NCBI RefSeq assembly: GCF_031755915.1
Contig: NC_083388.1
Location: 15,078,501-15,142,500 of the forward strand
Length of the DNA: 64,000 bases
DNA from: Ziziphus jujuba
Lineage: Eukaryota > Streptophyta > Magnoliopsida > Rosales > Rhamnaceae
Direction: 5' to 3'
The position numbers were made by a program, and so were the translations under genes. This document shows, one piece after another, positions 47,216 through 58,752 of the stretch. A model generated the notes under the pieces. The model worked only from the letters and a program-made list of their open reading frames with translations. It was not told the origin of the DNA and did not search any database. Each line of letters starts with the position of its first letter. Within the stretch, counting starts at the first letter, position 1.

Positions 47216-49004
47216 CTAAGTTGGCTCCGTCAAATATAAAAAAGAGTTTATCAAGTTGAGAGTTAAATGTGCAAGATAACACAAGAGAAGAGAACCACCA
47301 CAAGAATCTCACAAGGGATGCAGATATTGAGTCAACTATTGCAATTTCAGCCAATTCTAAGCACATTCCAAGAGTGTTGAAAGTATTCAAGAAGCATTGA
47401 GAAGAAACAGTATGCCCTTTAAGATAAGACAAAGTAAGATGAATATTTTCCGCGAATTTCCCAATATAAAATAAAAATTCACAATCTCCATGGCAAAAGG
47501 CAACTTAACTTAAAAATTTCCAACAAATTAGTGTTAAATGTTTAGCTAATTGTCTAAAACAGGTTGATTAATTAAATGAGATCTATCTTAGCATAGAATA
47601 CCACTTACAGTCTCTAACCGTGTACAAAAGCGACATAAAATATTTCAGCAACATATACTCATCAAAATATAAAAAGTGTAATGAAACAGTCACCATGCTA
47701 CAAGAACCATTCACAAACACTGGATATAGAATCAGCAGCTAAAACCAACATAAAGTGCATGAGCGTTAGTAAATTTTACATGGTCTTAAATTCCGAGAAA
47801 TAGCAATGGAAACTCAACTAAAGAATATTAACAAATTTACAGAGAACTATTGTACAGGCTTGTATAGTATAATATGTATAATCATACAAATTTCTCAAGA
47901 CTCCGAAGAAAAAGAAAAATTCAATCATTCATTCAATCATACCAAACACATAGATTTCCCATACAAAAATTATCTAAATTGTATCCAAACTTTAAATTCA
48001 CATGAACACACTAAAATCAAATCCAAACTTTAAATTCAAACGGACACACTAAAATCAAACATAATTAGAAGCAAATTACCAGTGACTACATATGTTTGTA
48101 ACTTCATGAGATGCAACAGCCATGGGAGATACAAAAAGTGGGGGAAAAAAAAACACCTAGAATTAAGACATTATTGAAAGAGATAGTAAAGGGAATGGAA
48201 GACAAAGAGGTTGATAATTGAATGGTTTTGGGTGATTTCAATTTTGGTTTGGTTGGGTTTTTTTTTCTTTTTCTTTTTTTTCCAATGGAAAAAGAAACAA
48301 TCAAAGAGGAAATAGAATTGAGAAAGGGCCTTTTTCATTTGGTTTTGGTCTAACAAACCTCTTCCATTATTTAATTGCAATATATAGTTGCGTGTGAGAG
48401 AGAGAGAAAGAGCAAACGGAAAGACTTTTTGGACCCTTCCTAGTAAATCTACACCATTGTGATAGCTTCCTAGAGCAATCCAGTCTAAAAATTAAGCTAT
48501 CATGTGAATCACTTGCATTCAATATCAACCAATACACACACAATAACTGAGCTTCTATTCCCACTTCCAAACCTCTGTAGAAAACCCATGAAACCCATAG
48601 AACTCATGATACTACAGAAACTGAACAATTTGAAAGAAACAAAATTCATAATTTCATTAACTAAACAGACTTGCACAACCCTCGCAAAATGACTTGGTGG
48701 TTGCGATGGCACCAGCATTGACACAGCCTGCGACTACGACAACGACTAGCTCTTAGTGGGATGACGGTTGTGCAAAAGATGACAATGGCAGCGAACGAAA
48801 GGTTGGAGTAGGGCCAACGGTGGTGTGTCTCTCCTCTGCCTCTGGGTGGCGATAGCGATCAAGCTTTTCGAAAGGGAAAGTAGAAAGGGAACCCTAGCTG
48901 CATTTTGAAAGTAAAAGTAGAGGGACAAAAAAAAGCAAAGAAAAAAAAAAACTACGTTTTGATAGAAAAAAAAATAAAAAAGAAAAAGAAAAAAATAAAA
49001 AACT
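47216..49004. other. MULE right interior, with a GC-richer island at about 48680-48900
   Basis: Mostly AT-rich and featureless. The island reads on the - strand as an open stretch beginning near 48928 with GCTAGGGTTCCC, a typical plant gene-start context. It is followed by a Leu/Ser/Arg-rich frame resembling an organellar transit peptide. It may be the captured first exon of the guanylate kinase gene, which also lies on the - strand downstream, but the similarity is compositional only. Confidence 0.35.
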
Positions 49005-49120
49005 TAATGAAGGGTATTTTAGTTCAGATAAGTTAAAAGTGGGCTAATTTTTTTTATAAAAAAAAAAATTACTATTTTTCAACTTTTGATCGAGCAGGTG
49101 GTTATTTTTCAAAAAAATCC
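49005..49120 (-). repeat. Right TIR of the MULE
   Basis: Inverse of 38763-38880, ending ...CAAAAAAATCC, followed by the target-duplication copy TTATCCAAA at 49121-49129. Confidence 0.85.
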
Positions 49121-49129
49121 TTATCCAAA

Positions 49130-49617
49130 CCCTAGAAACTATTTTTGCCTTGGAAATCTGCAATCCTCACGTTGAGATGGACAACTTTCCTAATTTGCCT
49201 CATAGATCTGGTGAAGAAGCCATTTCTCTTATGCTTGCTATGCATTTTTTGTGGCTTGAACACAAAAAAATTTGTTTCTTATAGTGGTACAACGATGAAG
49301 AAATTTGCAAAAACCAATTGTTTCTAGTCGTGGATAAGAACTGGGGAGAAAGGAATTTTTCACCAATGGGTGGGTTTTGACCAATATGAAACAAAATACT
49401 TTATTATTATTATTATTATTATTATTATTTATATAAATCGTATTTCATTAAAGGGATTTTTTTTTTTTTTTTTCATTACCGGTTTGACCGGTTGTTATTT
49501 AATCAATAAATTATTCCTTGGATTCTCAATGAATCATGTATCATACTTGCAAACGGGGGGGCCTGACTATAGATTTTTCCGATGTGTTTTTTTTTTTTTT
49601 TTTTTTTTTTTTCAGAT
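49130..49617. other. Flank of the MULE, no confirmed gene
   Basis: The first bases (CCCTAGAAAC; AGGGTTTGG on the - strand) look like the 5' leader of a plant gene on the - strand into which the MULE jumped. An (ATT)n run sits at 49404-49428 and T-runs near 49460 and 49590. Confidence 0.4.
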
Positions 49618-49736
49618 GGCACATGTCGATCAGTATAATACAGGAAGAGACCCTAACTATTAGGGAACAAATGACAGGAGGAAAGTTCGATATTGCCAGA
49701 GTCCCAGAAGAATCTTCAACCAGGTTGAGCTGGTAG
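49618..49736 (+). CDS. Possible terminal exon, unrecognised
   Basis: A 20-plus base pyrimidine run ending in CAG precedes a frame that reads REQMTGGKFDIARVPEESST and ends in TAG at 49734-49736. Composition is protein-like, but the family is not recognised and no upstream exon is evident. Low confidence. Confidence 0.2.
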
Positions 49737-52700
49737 TCTCCAGTTCTATCGATGACACATAGTTTGGAGCTGGGAGCTTCTAATCAAATGCAATTTTCAA
49801 TCAAGGGAAAATATTATTATTATGGGTTAAGCAGCTATACTGCTTATTTGCCATAAAGGATGGGAAAAATACAAAACATGAATCTTAGAAAAAGTAGCAG
49901 CATTCAAGATTCAAGATAGCAGTGCTGTATACAGGTTGAACATATATCTTAGATATCATAATTAATATGGAAATGACATGCATGCCTAACTTTGATTAAT
50001 TTGTTGCTTTAAAAGAATAAAAACTAAATAAAAAATTCATGTTTCCATATGATAATGTAGTTTGATATTGACATTAGCTATGCAAGAAAAGAAAGTTTTA
50101 AGCAATTTTTGCAACTTGATTGACCTCAAAGGATCAATGTGTCCCCAATACGTTGCAAATCTTTATCTTGTATTTTGTTGTCCCTTGTTTTGCTTCTCTC
50201 TGTGGGTGTAATTCGTGGTTTTTTGCACTGCAAGTCTATGTGTACCTTATCAAGGTGGTGAGTTTTCTCCGTTATTGGTGGCCACCATTACTGCTTTTAT
50301 ATCCCTCTACACATACATTCAAAACAAACTTGCAATCAACAGATATACCTTGCAAAGATTTCTTTAGTTATTGCTAGCACTAGGGCTTAGTAATGCAATC
50401 ATTTTCTCCTTTATTAAGACATTCTACAATTCTAGAACAAGCCTTAAAAAAAAACAAAAAATCCTTCTTGTTTTGTGTTAAAGAGCTCGGAAATCCAATC
50501 ACTTCCAATTCCAATTGCTTTTATGCATATATTGAGAAAGAATCATATACAGTAATTATAATATAACAATCTATAATATTATGTAACATGAAAATAAAAT
50601 ATATTACTGTATTATAATTGTTAAATATTGATTACGGATTACTTATTACACTATATTACTCGATGAAAATAAACATTAAAATTTCAATCAAAAAATACAT
50701 ATTAATTTTTTTTTATGTATATATACTTGGATATGATTTTATTCATTTATAGCACCTAAACTGTTCTCTTTTGCCCTTTCGATTTGTTTTCTCTTTTACA
50801 AATTTTAGCGGATCCAAGTCCAAAATGAAGTCCACGTTCCAAAATACAAAAAAAAAAAAAAAAAAAATAGAAAGGTCCATAGTGAAGTTTATGGGATTGA
50901 GAATGATTAAAGAGAATTTTTTTTTTTTTTTTTTCCAAAAGGCCGAAAAAAAAAAATAGACTCACCTATATGGGAAATCCATAGGGCATGAAATGGGGGT
51001 TGTGAAAAAGATAGATTACCAAACAATTTTCTTCCAATTCATAATAGAATTAAGGATCAAACATTTCTAGCTACCATGCTCTCCTTCAACATTGATTATG
51101 TCGTTGCCTTTACACAAAATTTAATTTTTTAAGTGGTCCAACCAGACTGGATAATGCTTATTTAGCCGACACCTGGCCGGCTCTTACAATGCCAATTCTC
51201 ATGGAAATTCTTAGGACTTAATTAGGCCAAAATTCTTTGATAAGTTCGTGTTGAAAATCTTGCGTGAAACTTATTCAATTTTCCGTTCCAATTAGTTTAA
51301 TTGGAAATAAAACATGTCATCTTAAACATCAATGATTTAATTGGGACCAACCCCCTTAGCGCACTAAGAATGTATCATTTTCTAATTTTTTTTTTTTTCT
51401 GTTGAGAATCATTTTCGAGTTAAAGCTTGATACTTTTTTCTATACCATTGAGTTAAAGTTTTGTCAATTCATTATAATTTCCATTAATTTTAGAAAAATA
51501 AAATTACAGAGATGTGACTGTCAAATGCTACATCTCCACAAAATCATACTACTTGTATTATGTATAATTTTCTCCAACAATTTTAATTAATAAAATATAC
51601 GCAAATTTATTCAACAAACATAATATCCCTTTACATTTGAAAATATATATATATATATATATATATTTTGAGACAAAATTGAAAAATTCTAACTAAATCT
51701 CTTAACTTCTCTTGCCTTTATTTTTCTTAAACAATAAATTAATTAAAAAATTATAATTCTTGAAGAAGGAACTTATTGCCTGTTTTAATATCTAAAAACA
51801 TGTTCAAATTTTAATTTGAATAAAAAAAAAAAAAGAGGTTTAAAATTAGTAAATTTTAGTGGGTAATTTAATTTATTATTTTAGTTTAAAAAGTCAATTT
51901 TATTTGAGAAGAGAAAAAATAATAATAATAAATGAGAAGATAATTTTGCAATATCTCGTGAAAGAAACAAATTCTCGTATTTCCATAGGTACAGCGGCTA
52001 AAAGATCAAGCACGATAATGACGCATGGTATCACGGATTTACGAAACGAAAACCAAAACAATGAGATCGTGTCCGTACACGTCAATATCCTGATTGTAGC
52101 CTTTTACGGCCTCAACGTAACCGCGCTGTCTTCCTAAATTCTCTGTTCGTTAAAAACCGTCCCCGTGGAGACCGTGGACTTTGTTGGGTGGGTCCGACCC
52201 GGTGAAATTCTAGCCACGTCACCAAATCTCTGTCCCTTTTATGAAATTACAGCTTTGCCAAACAAACGACAACTTATTACCAGAAAGTGACGTGCCAGAC
52301 GCAGGCAAAATAAAACACTTTCACATTTTTCTACTTTCGGCACACACCGACCCTACTTTTTGAGCACCAACTAATTCCCTCTTTAACTGTGAACTTCCAT
52401 TGCCGCGCATGCATAATTCATTTATGAATTCACCAATAAAAAGAAAAAGAAATGCATAATTCATTTACGAAGTTATTTTTTATTTTTATTTTTATTTTTT
52501 TCCACATTATTATATGTATTATTTCTGGAACAAAAAACACCACGCATTAAATTTTGTACTAAAAAGCATCAAGCCATGAAATGAAAAGTAGTTTTTTGCC
52601 AAATCTATTTTACAAAGTTTAGCTTATCCACAAAAGCCAAAAAGAAAAAAATATATATTTTTATAAGTTACACTACAAATACCAACTTTTTGCAACAGCT

Positions 52701-53063
52701 GAAATAAGTGAAACTCAACACAAATTTTGTTTTTATAAATAATTCAATACAAAGTTGGTATTCAAAGAGTTAGTGGAGAAGTTGATATAAGTAGTAATAT
52801 TTATTAATTTATTTATTTATTTTTGTACCTTTTACAAAGTGAAAAATAATTAAGTGATCTTAAAACAATATGGATCCTAAAAAAACTTTATATAATTTAC
52901 GTATGTAATCAAGATGATACGAAGTTTTTTATAAAAAATAAAAAATAAAAAAAACATATGGTTTCAAAACCATTTGAAATTTATTTTATAATAATAATAC
53001 TTATAAAATTTAAAATTTGATGATTAAAAAATAAAATATAGTAAATAATTTATCGTTAACATG

Positions 53064-53097
<34 letters not shown>

Positions 53098-53800
53098 AGA
53101 GTGTGAATGGATAAATGAAGACAAATGGGTATCCCAATATGAAAATCCGGGATCCCTTGATATAGGCATTGAAAATTGGAACAGAAAACTGTGGAGCAGA
53201 AACAATTGAATGCTCCCACAAAATATGTTTTAGTTTGTTTCTCTCCTCTCCAATATTTACTTCTTTGGCTCTTTCTTCAAAAACTTTGACCATTTTGACT
53301 CTGTGACTTCCTTCCATTCTTGTATTTGTACCAACTTTGAAGATTCATTCTCATTCATACAAATCACATGATAAATGGACAATCTTAATCTTTGACTCAT
53401 AAATAGTTATTCATCATTTACATCTAGGAAAGAAAAAAAGGAAGGGGGTTTTATACATTGAATTCATCTGTAACTTTTCAATGCTTGTATTATTATTGTT
53501 TGATAGAAAAAAGGGTAGATATTTATTCTCATTAGTTTCTTAAAAGATAGACACTATTTTTTTTTCTCCTAAATCTTTTTTAGCAAAAATTAATAAAATA
53601 TAGGAGATCGAAACACAACAATTTCATGGGGTGTTCTTTTTTTATTTTCGGCAAAAAGATGTATTAGTAAAATCAAAGAGTTTGGTTGATGAAATAGAGG
53701 TTTAGGATTTAGCAAATGACACGCTTTGGACCAATAAACATTGAATTCAGTGGAAAATAAATGAATTCATTAATCAAGTAAATAAAAGAGGTGGTGGAGT
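49737..53800. other. Intergenic sequence with long homopolymers, no gene
   Basis: Contains poly-A/T runs (near 50850, 50920, 51820, 53065) and (TA)n at 51645-51665. GC-richer segments at about 50120-50340 and 52000-52420 have no open frame of note. The 97-codon - strand frame at 53024-53317 runs into a poly-A tract and is unrecognised. Confidence 0.5.
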
Positions 53801-54070
53801 CAAATCCACCACCACCCAAGCAAAGGCCCGGCCACCAAAACGGCGACACAAGTGTTAGACCGCACGTGCGCTTTGATCTACTCGAACACCCTTCCTAATT
53901 GCCATGGGTCCCACCCCCCACGTGTGTGTTGCTTTGGTTCAATAAGAAATAATAAATAAATTATCAGAAAAATAAATAAAAGCTGGACCAGACCCAGCTT
54001 GGCTGTCGAAATGCCGGAACAGTCAGCCCAGGTTCATGTTTTCCGGGTTACAGATCCCAAGTTCTTAGTC
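53801..54070. promoter_or_regulatory. GC-richer island with two G-box cores
   Basis: CACGTG occurs at 53863-53868 (in CGCACGTGCG) and at 53919-53924 (CCCACGTGTG), 56 bp apart, in a stretch much richer in GC than its surroundings. G-boxes are bHLH/bZIP binding sites in plants. No gene is visible beside it; a 36-codon frame at about 54012 is the only candidate. Function unproven. Confidence 0.35.
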
Positions 54071-55643
54071 TCAGGAATTGACAACTTTCTTTATTTGTTT
54101 ATGAACTTTTTTTTCTTTTTTTTAACACTTTCTTTATCTGTTCATTGTTATTAGGTAAATTGTTTACATTTATATAAAATACAGTAAACTGAGATGAAAA
54201 TGAATTACTTTTATGTTTATTTTATAAATAATAATTTTTAGTAGAATGATATTTTTGGCCAAATGTGTTAGATAAAGACATTTGGATTTTGTTAAATCAT
54301 TTAAATAGTAAAAACAAAAAAAACAAAACTTTCCTTGTACATTGTGTGCCTTGATTTGAATTTCGTTTCTTTTTTTTGTTTTTTGAAACACAAGTCAAGG
54401 TTGAATAAGATATTGTAATTTGTCAAATAGTTTCTTATGTTCATAAATTCCATGGAATAAAGACATCCAAATCTGAAAATTTCTATTCAAGCTGTGAATT
54501 GATGACCTATCACTTCCTTTTCCTTGGCATATCCTAATCCTACAATGTTTTTAGGACAAAAGGCAAATACCCATTTTTTTTTTTTTTTTATTTATCAATT
54601 TTTGGTCCTCAATTTGTTATATAATATTTTATTATTTTTTTGGGTGTACAAAAAGGAAAAAGTTATAAGATACTAGGAATAGAACAGAATGATGAGGTAT
54701 AACATGTGTCTAATTAATTGACATCCAACACCAACAAAGGCCAACATAGCGAAGTCAAACAACTAGATGCCAATTCATTAAGCCAACAATAAAGCTGTTC
54801 CAAGTGTCCAACCATGGTCAACAATAAAAAGTGAAGCTCTTGAGAGGTCCTTTGACTTGCCCTTCCAATTTTATTTACTTATTAATTTTTTGGCAATTCT
54901 CTTTAGTTTTTATTGGTAAAGCTGATTTAGTTAAGGTTTATGTCTATTTTCTGTTGCAATATTCTTGAAGCAGTGGACGTTCAAGCTTAACCAGCAGCAT
55001 CCAAGAAAAGCCAGTTAAGCTTTGGGTTTTAAAATAGTTCAGATGAAAATGTCCAGTTCCATATTCTGGATTCAATCAATTTGGACAAAAGAGCAATTGA
55101 TTTATAAGGTCCCAGTAAAATACTTTTCATTTTTCAAATATTGATGATTTTCACGTTCCCGCAATTCACCAATGCAACCCAAAATAGACCAACTTGCCAA
55201 ACAGCATTTATCATTCATAATATATGAAGCAACCAACATGGTGTTCACATGTTTTATGCACTTCAAGATCCACACTGGTTGTGAGGTTCTTAACTAATTC
55301 ATAAATATCACCAGCACTAGCTTTCCTTTTCTCTCAACAGCATAGCGAAAATATAAATTGGTAATGAAAAAGATAAAACAAATTTCAGAGACTATTTATG
55401 TCGTACAAGCATTGAAAATGAGTAGTTCATCGTAATAGCAAGCAACAATGTTCATTTAAAGCATTATATACTTACACCACAAACACCCAAAAAAAAAAAA
55501 AAAAAAGAAAAAGAGTACCAAAGCAAAATGTCATGAATCAAAGACTTTTTGAGTTAATATCCAGTTTTCCCTAGTAAATTAAAACCCTTCAAACAAAAGT
55601 TTAAAATACTCTCAACATCTAGCCTCGAGTGCTTACATAAAGA
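54071..55643. other. Intergenic; includes 3' flank of the ARF gene
   Basis: AT-rich without coding features. The ARF 3' UTR presumably occupies the last few hundred bases before 55643. A poly-A run lies at about 55492-55506. Confidence 0.5.
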
Positions 55644-58600
55644 CTAAGCAAATATGCTCAGAGGACCAGTCTTACTTGATGCACCTAGTCCATTTTCAGC
55701 ATTCCGAATCCCTGTGACCCATGTCCTGCAAAACAATTTTTTCAACCTTTGAATCAAAGATTGTTCATAACCCATCACATTTACTTTGGTAAATATAAGT
55801 CATGCATTGAGTGATCGAAGTTGATTTTTCCGTTACCTTCCAATATTGTTGCTGCCTGAATCTGTTAGAATCGTCAGCCTTTTTGCAGTTTTCATAAAAT
55901 CGCTGCAACAAAAACAAGAGGAAAAACATAAGGAAATTGCTTTAAATATAAAGCCAATGAGACTAAATTCATTTGAAATTGCAGGCAAAATGACATGTAG
56001 ATTCATTTAACAAAACCAAATTGATAATATCTTACAGGTTGAACAAGCGATAATGAAGTATTCATAAGCAATACCTGAACGGTTCATCTCCTGTTTGTCT
56101 AAGAGCACCGCTTGCATCACGGTAAAGAACGTGGCTCAGCATCTCTGATCTTTCTATTCCAAACATGTTGGCCAACCTCATATATAGCTCTTCATAAGAG
56201 CCCAAAACAGAGAGGTCAAGAGTCCTCCCCACATCCTCCGACTCCATGAATACCTTGCAATGACCGGTATCAAGTCCTAATTCAGCCGCTTGTAAACCTT
56301 GATTCCATGAAAACCCAGGACTTGATGATTTTTCTGATGAAACCTGCTGCTCAAGTGTGGATCCGGAGCCATCAGAAAGAAACTTGGCTCTTTCTGAAAT
56401 CTCGTCTGTTGAATTTTTCCCACTAAGAACTTGTGAGACTGTCACAGTGGAATTGCCATGAGAGATTTGCTGCTCGGTGAGTATAGGTTGACCAAAGAGT
56501 AAAAACTTGTGTTTCTTTACACTATCCGACTTCTCCAATTTCGGACTAGAATTCCCCATTGTTAGCAAGCAAGATAGGCCACTATCGTTGCTATTCGTGC
56601 GGCCTGTCATGATCCCATTAGAAATTCTAGAATGTTGATTGAACTGCTGGAAACTGGAGGAAAACAGCCCTGACTGCAGCTTGTTGTTAAGGTGGAGATG
56701 TGATAAAGATAATCCAAATTGGGTTTGCCTGGCTCCCTGTATGCCTGCAGGAGTGTTATCAGGTAGACAACACAAGGGGCTGCTGGGCCCAAGGGGGTTG
56801 CCTGAAAACGATGGCACGGTGAATTGACCATCGAGAGTAAAGTCTGGGTGTTGCAGGAGCCGCAACTTCTTTCGTGGTGGTGAAAGAGATGACAAGTGGA
56901 CAAGGGGCATGTTAGATACCAATTCAATCAACCATGGGCTTACACGCTTTACGTTTTGTAGCAAGTCTGGTTCATCCCATGTCACCTGCAACATTGCGGA
57001 TTTTAAATCAGATTTAAACAGAAGGTGATTACAAAGAGGCGATTTATTTTGTGTACAGCTCTTTTGAACAATCATCTAAACAGTTGCACATAACAATCAA
57101 GATGGAGACACGTACATACGATTACCCCCCAAAAAAAAACTGAAAAAAAAAAACACTTTGCTAGGGGAACATAGCCACCTATGTAATGAGTTTCAACTTC
57201 CCAAATAAAGCAAATTGTGGGCATTTAAGAAGTTCCCAGGGATATAATCTTAACAGAAACAGGACTCAGCATTTCAGACCACAATTACAGCCATACCAAA
57301 ATCAAAAAATGGGAGATCAAAGACCAAAATAAGAACTTAACCAGGAACCAAATAATTAGAGAACAAAAAACGTAGCGGGAAATGAAAATATAAAGCAGGT
57401 AGTTGCAGCAGCCGAAGCTAACAACAGGGTAACTAAAAGTGCCAAAAAAATATTACCGTTATCAAACATATGCAGAATATACAGAAAAATTAAATCTGAA
57501 GATACCACGAAATCAAGAGAATCACATATAAATAGTCCAAAAAAAGAAACATTAAAATCCAGGGAAAAATAGCAAAACAGGACAAAGAGACAGAGATAGC
57601 GAGAGAGATAAGGAATTACACCTGAAGAAGCCGCCATGGAGAATTAGGCCAGCGGATTGGATCAGCAACCTGAACAGAGGCTACGGTTCCCATGAACCAG
57701 CTAATCCTGGAGGAATCCTCAGTTTCAAATGCCATCTTGAACCTCATCCCAGAGCACCACTGGATCCTCATTGCCGCTCTCACCGCCGAGGCCTTAACAC
57801 AGAACTCCGGAGTACTTGCTCTCGGATAGTACACCACCTCGAACGGCTGCCCTTTCGCCGCCATAGCCGCAGCCTCCACAACAGCTTCAGGCCTCACCCT
57901 GCCGCCACCGGGGATCGAATTCCCACACCCATTCCTCATCATCAGCTTGTTCTCTTCCTCCCTCAACAGCATAGAGAATCCACCATATGACGAAACGCAG
58001 CTTCCGGGATTCCGTTTCCAACCGGAAGGAGATAGGGATTCCGGCCCACCACCGCCGCCGGCGCCGACGATACCTCTCTTGGCCCGCCTAATCCCGACGC
58101 AGAGATCACCATTATCGGCCCTGAGGAAGACGATGGAATCGCCGGCGACGAGTTTCTTCTGGTTGACGAAGGTGCTCCAGCCGGTGGTCAGCAAATGTCG
58201 GCGGGGTGTTCCTCGGTAAATGTGCCTGAACTTCCAGATTTCACCGTGGACGTCCTTGGCTATGACGGTCTGGACCGGAGGGTCGGCGGAGTAATCCAAA
58301 CGCGGGAAGATCGTCTCCGCGCAGTATCTGGGAACGGAGAAACCCCCACCATTGTTGGCGTCGGATTGGGTCAGTGTCTTCGCGAAAGAAGCTGGTTTTT
58401 CGGGGTTTTCGTCGGAACCACCACCAGCACCCAAAACTCCATCTCCGCCAACGCCGACGCCGAGTCCGACTTCGCAATTGAGCTCGTTGTTTCCCAGAGG
58501 AACCAGCTTTATCTTGGAGAAGACCTCGTCGGTTTCTGGGTCCGCCATGAATTTCACGGCGGCGACACGGCAGAGAATGAGCGCCGGAATACGGTGGGGG

Positions 58601-58752
58601 GCGGCGGAGGAGAAATCTACGTTTGTCTGGGCGTGCTCGGCGTGGCCTTGAGGGAAGTAGAAGACTTTGGAGTTCACCGGAGGCATGTGAACCATCCCTC
58701 CTGCACATGCGTGCCATAGCTGCGGATCCAAGCTTTTTTCTGCTTCCTTCAT
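55644..58752 (-). CDS. ARF16: Auxin response factor, class C (ARF10/16/18 type), miR160-regulated
   Basis: Four coding exons: 58752-57622, 56985-56075, 55902-55837 and 55725-55644, all with GT-AG introns and joining in frame (2,190 bp, 729 residues plus TAG). A dimerisation segment starts SLDPQLWHACAGGM. The B3 DNA-binding domain spans about residues 122-227 (FAKTLTQSDANNGGGFSVPR, RHIYRGTPRRHLLTTGWS). The ARF ancillary domain follows (about 290-385; FEVVYYPRASTPEFCVKA, ISWFMGTVASVQVADPIRWP). The middle region carries SPPRKKLRL and the miR160-encoded GIQGARQ (about 458-464). The C-terminal PB1 domain has CKVFMESEDVGRTLDLS and GDEPFSDFMKTAKRL. It would act in the nucleus on TGTC-containing auxin-response promoters; this clade is generally repressive. 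The start HACAGGMVHMPPVNSKVFYF is closer to ARF16 than ARF10. All domains look intact and the length is normal. Confidence 0.96.
56726..56746 (-). promoter_or_regulatory. miR160 target site in ARF exon 2
   Basis: On the + strand (antisense to the ARF) these 21 bases equal miR160 (TGCCTGGCTC, then CCTGTATGCC) for the first 20 positions, differing only at the last. The mRNA is therefore nearly perfectly complementary, as in ARF10/16/17. The site encodes the GIQGARQ peptide of the middle region. Cleavage is expected opposite miRNA positions 10-11. Confidence 0.96.
56986..57621 (-). other. ARF intron 1
   Basis: 636 bp, donor GTGTAATT, acceptor GTTGCAG. It lies immediately after the codons for PWRLLQ, the intron position typical of ARF10/16. 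No nested gene. Confidence 0.92.

Larger units (their letters stand above)
38763..49120 (+). mobile_element. Element C: Mutator-like element (MULE), 10.4 kb, carrying host-gene fragments
   Basis: Terminal inverted repeats of about 110 bp start GGGTTTTTT (left) and GGATTTTTT (right, reverse-complemented). They share AATARCCACYTG, then GATCAAAAGTTGAAAAATAG, and farther in ACTAGCC/TTAGCC and AAAATACCCTT. A 7-of-9 target duplication flanks it. It encodes a MURA-type transposase on the + strand (broken). On the - strand it carries the C-terminal exon of a Ulp1-like protease and a captured guanylate kinase exon. Large MULEs with Ulp1-like genes are a known plant class (KI/Kaonashi type). The guanylate kinase piece makes this copy Pack-MULE-like as well. 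Confidence 0.85.

Noticed and set aside
47281..47402. Protein-like + strand stretch (SANSKHIPRVLKVFKKH) near the guanylate kinase exon
   Set aside because: Short, unrecognised, on the opposite strand to the captured exon and without clear splice sites.
53024..53317. 97-codon - strand frame starting MEGSHRVKMVKVFEERAKEV
   Set aside because: The first 70 or so codons look weakly protein-like, but the frame runs into a poly-A tract, has no recognised domain and no splice or promoter support.
54012..54125. Small + strand frame after the G-box island (starts MPEQSAQVHVF)
   Set aside because: Only about 36 codons, ending in a T-run; no family recognised and no transcript evidence.
58195..58719. 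174- and 158-codon frames overlapping ARF exon 1
   Set aside because: Shadow frames of GC-rich ARF coding sequence; the B3-encoding frame is unambiguous.
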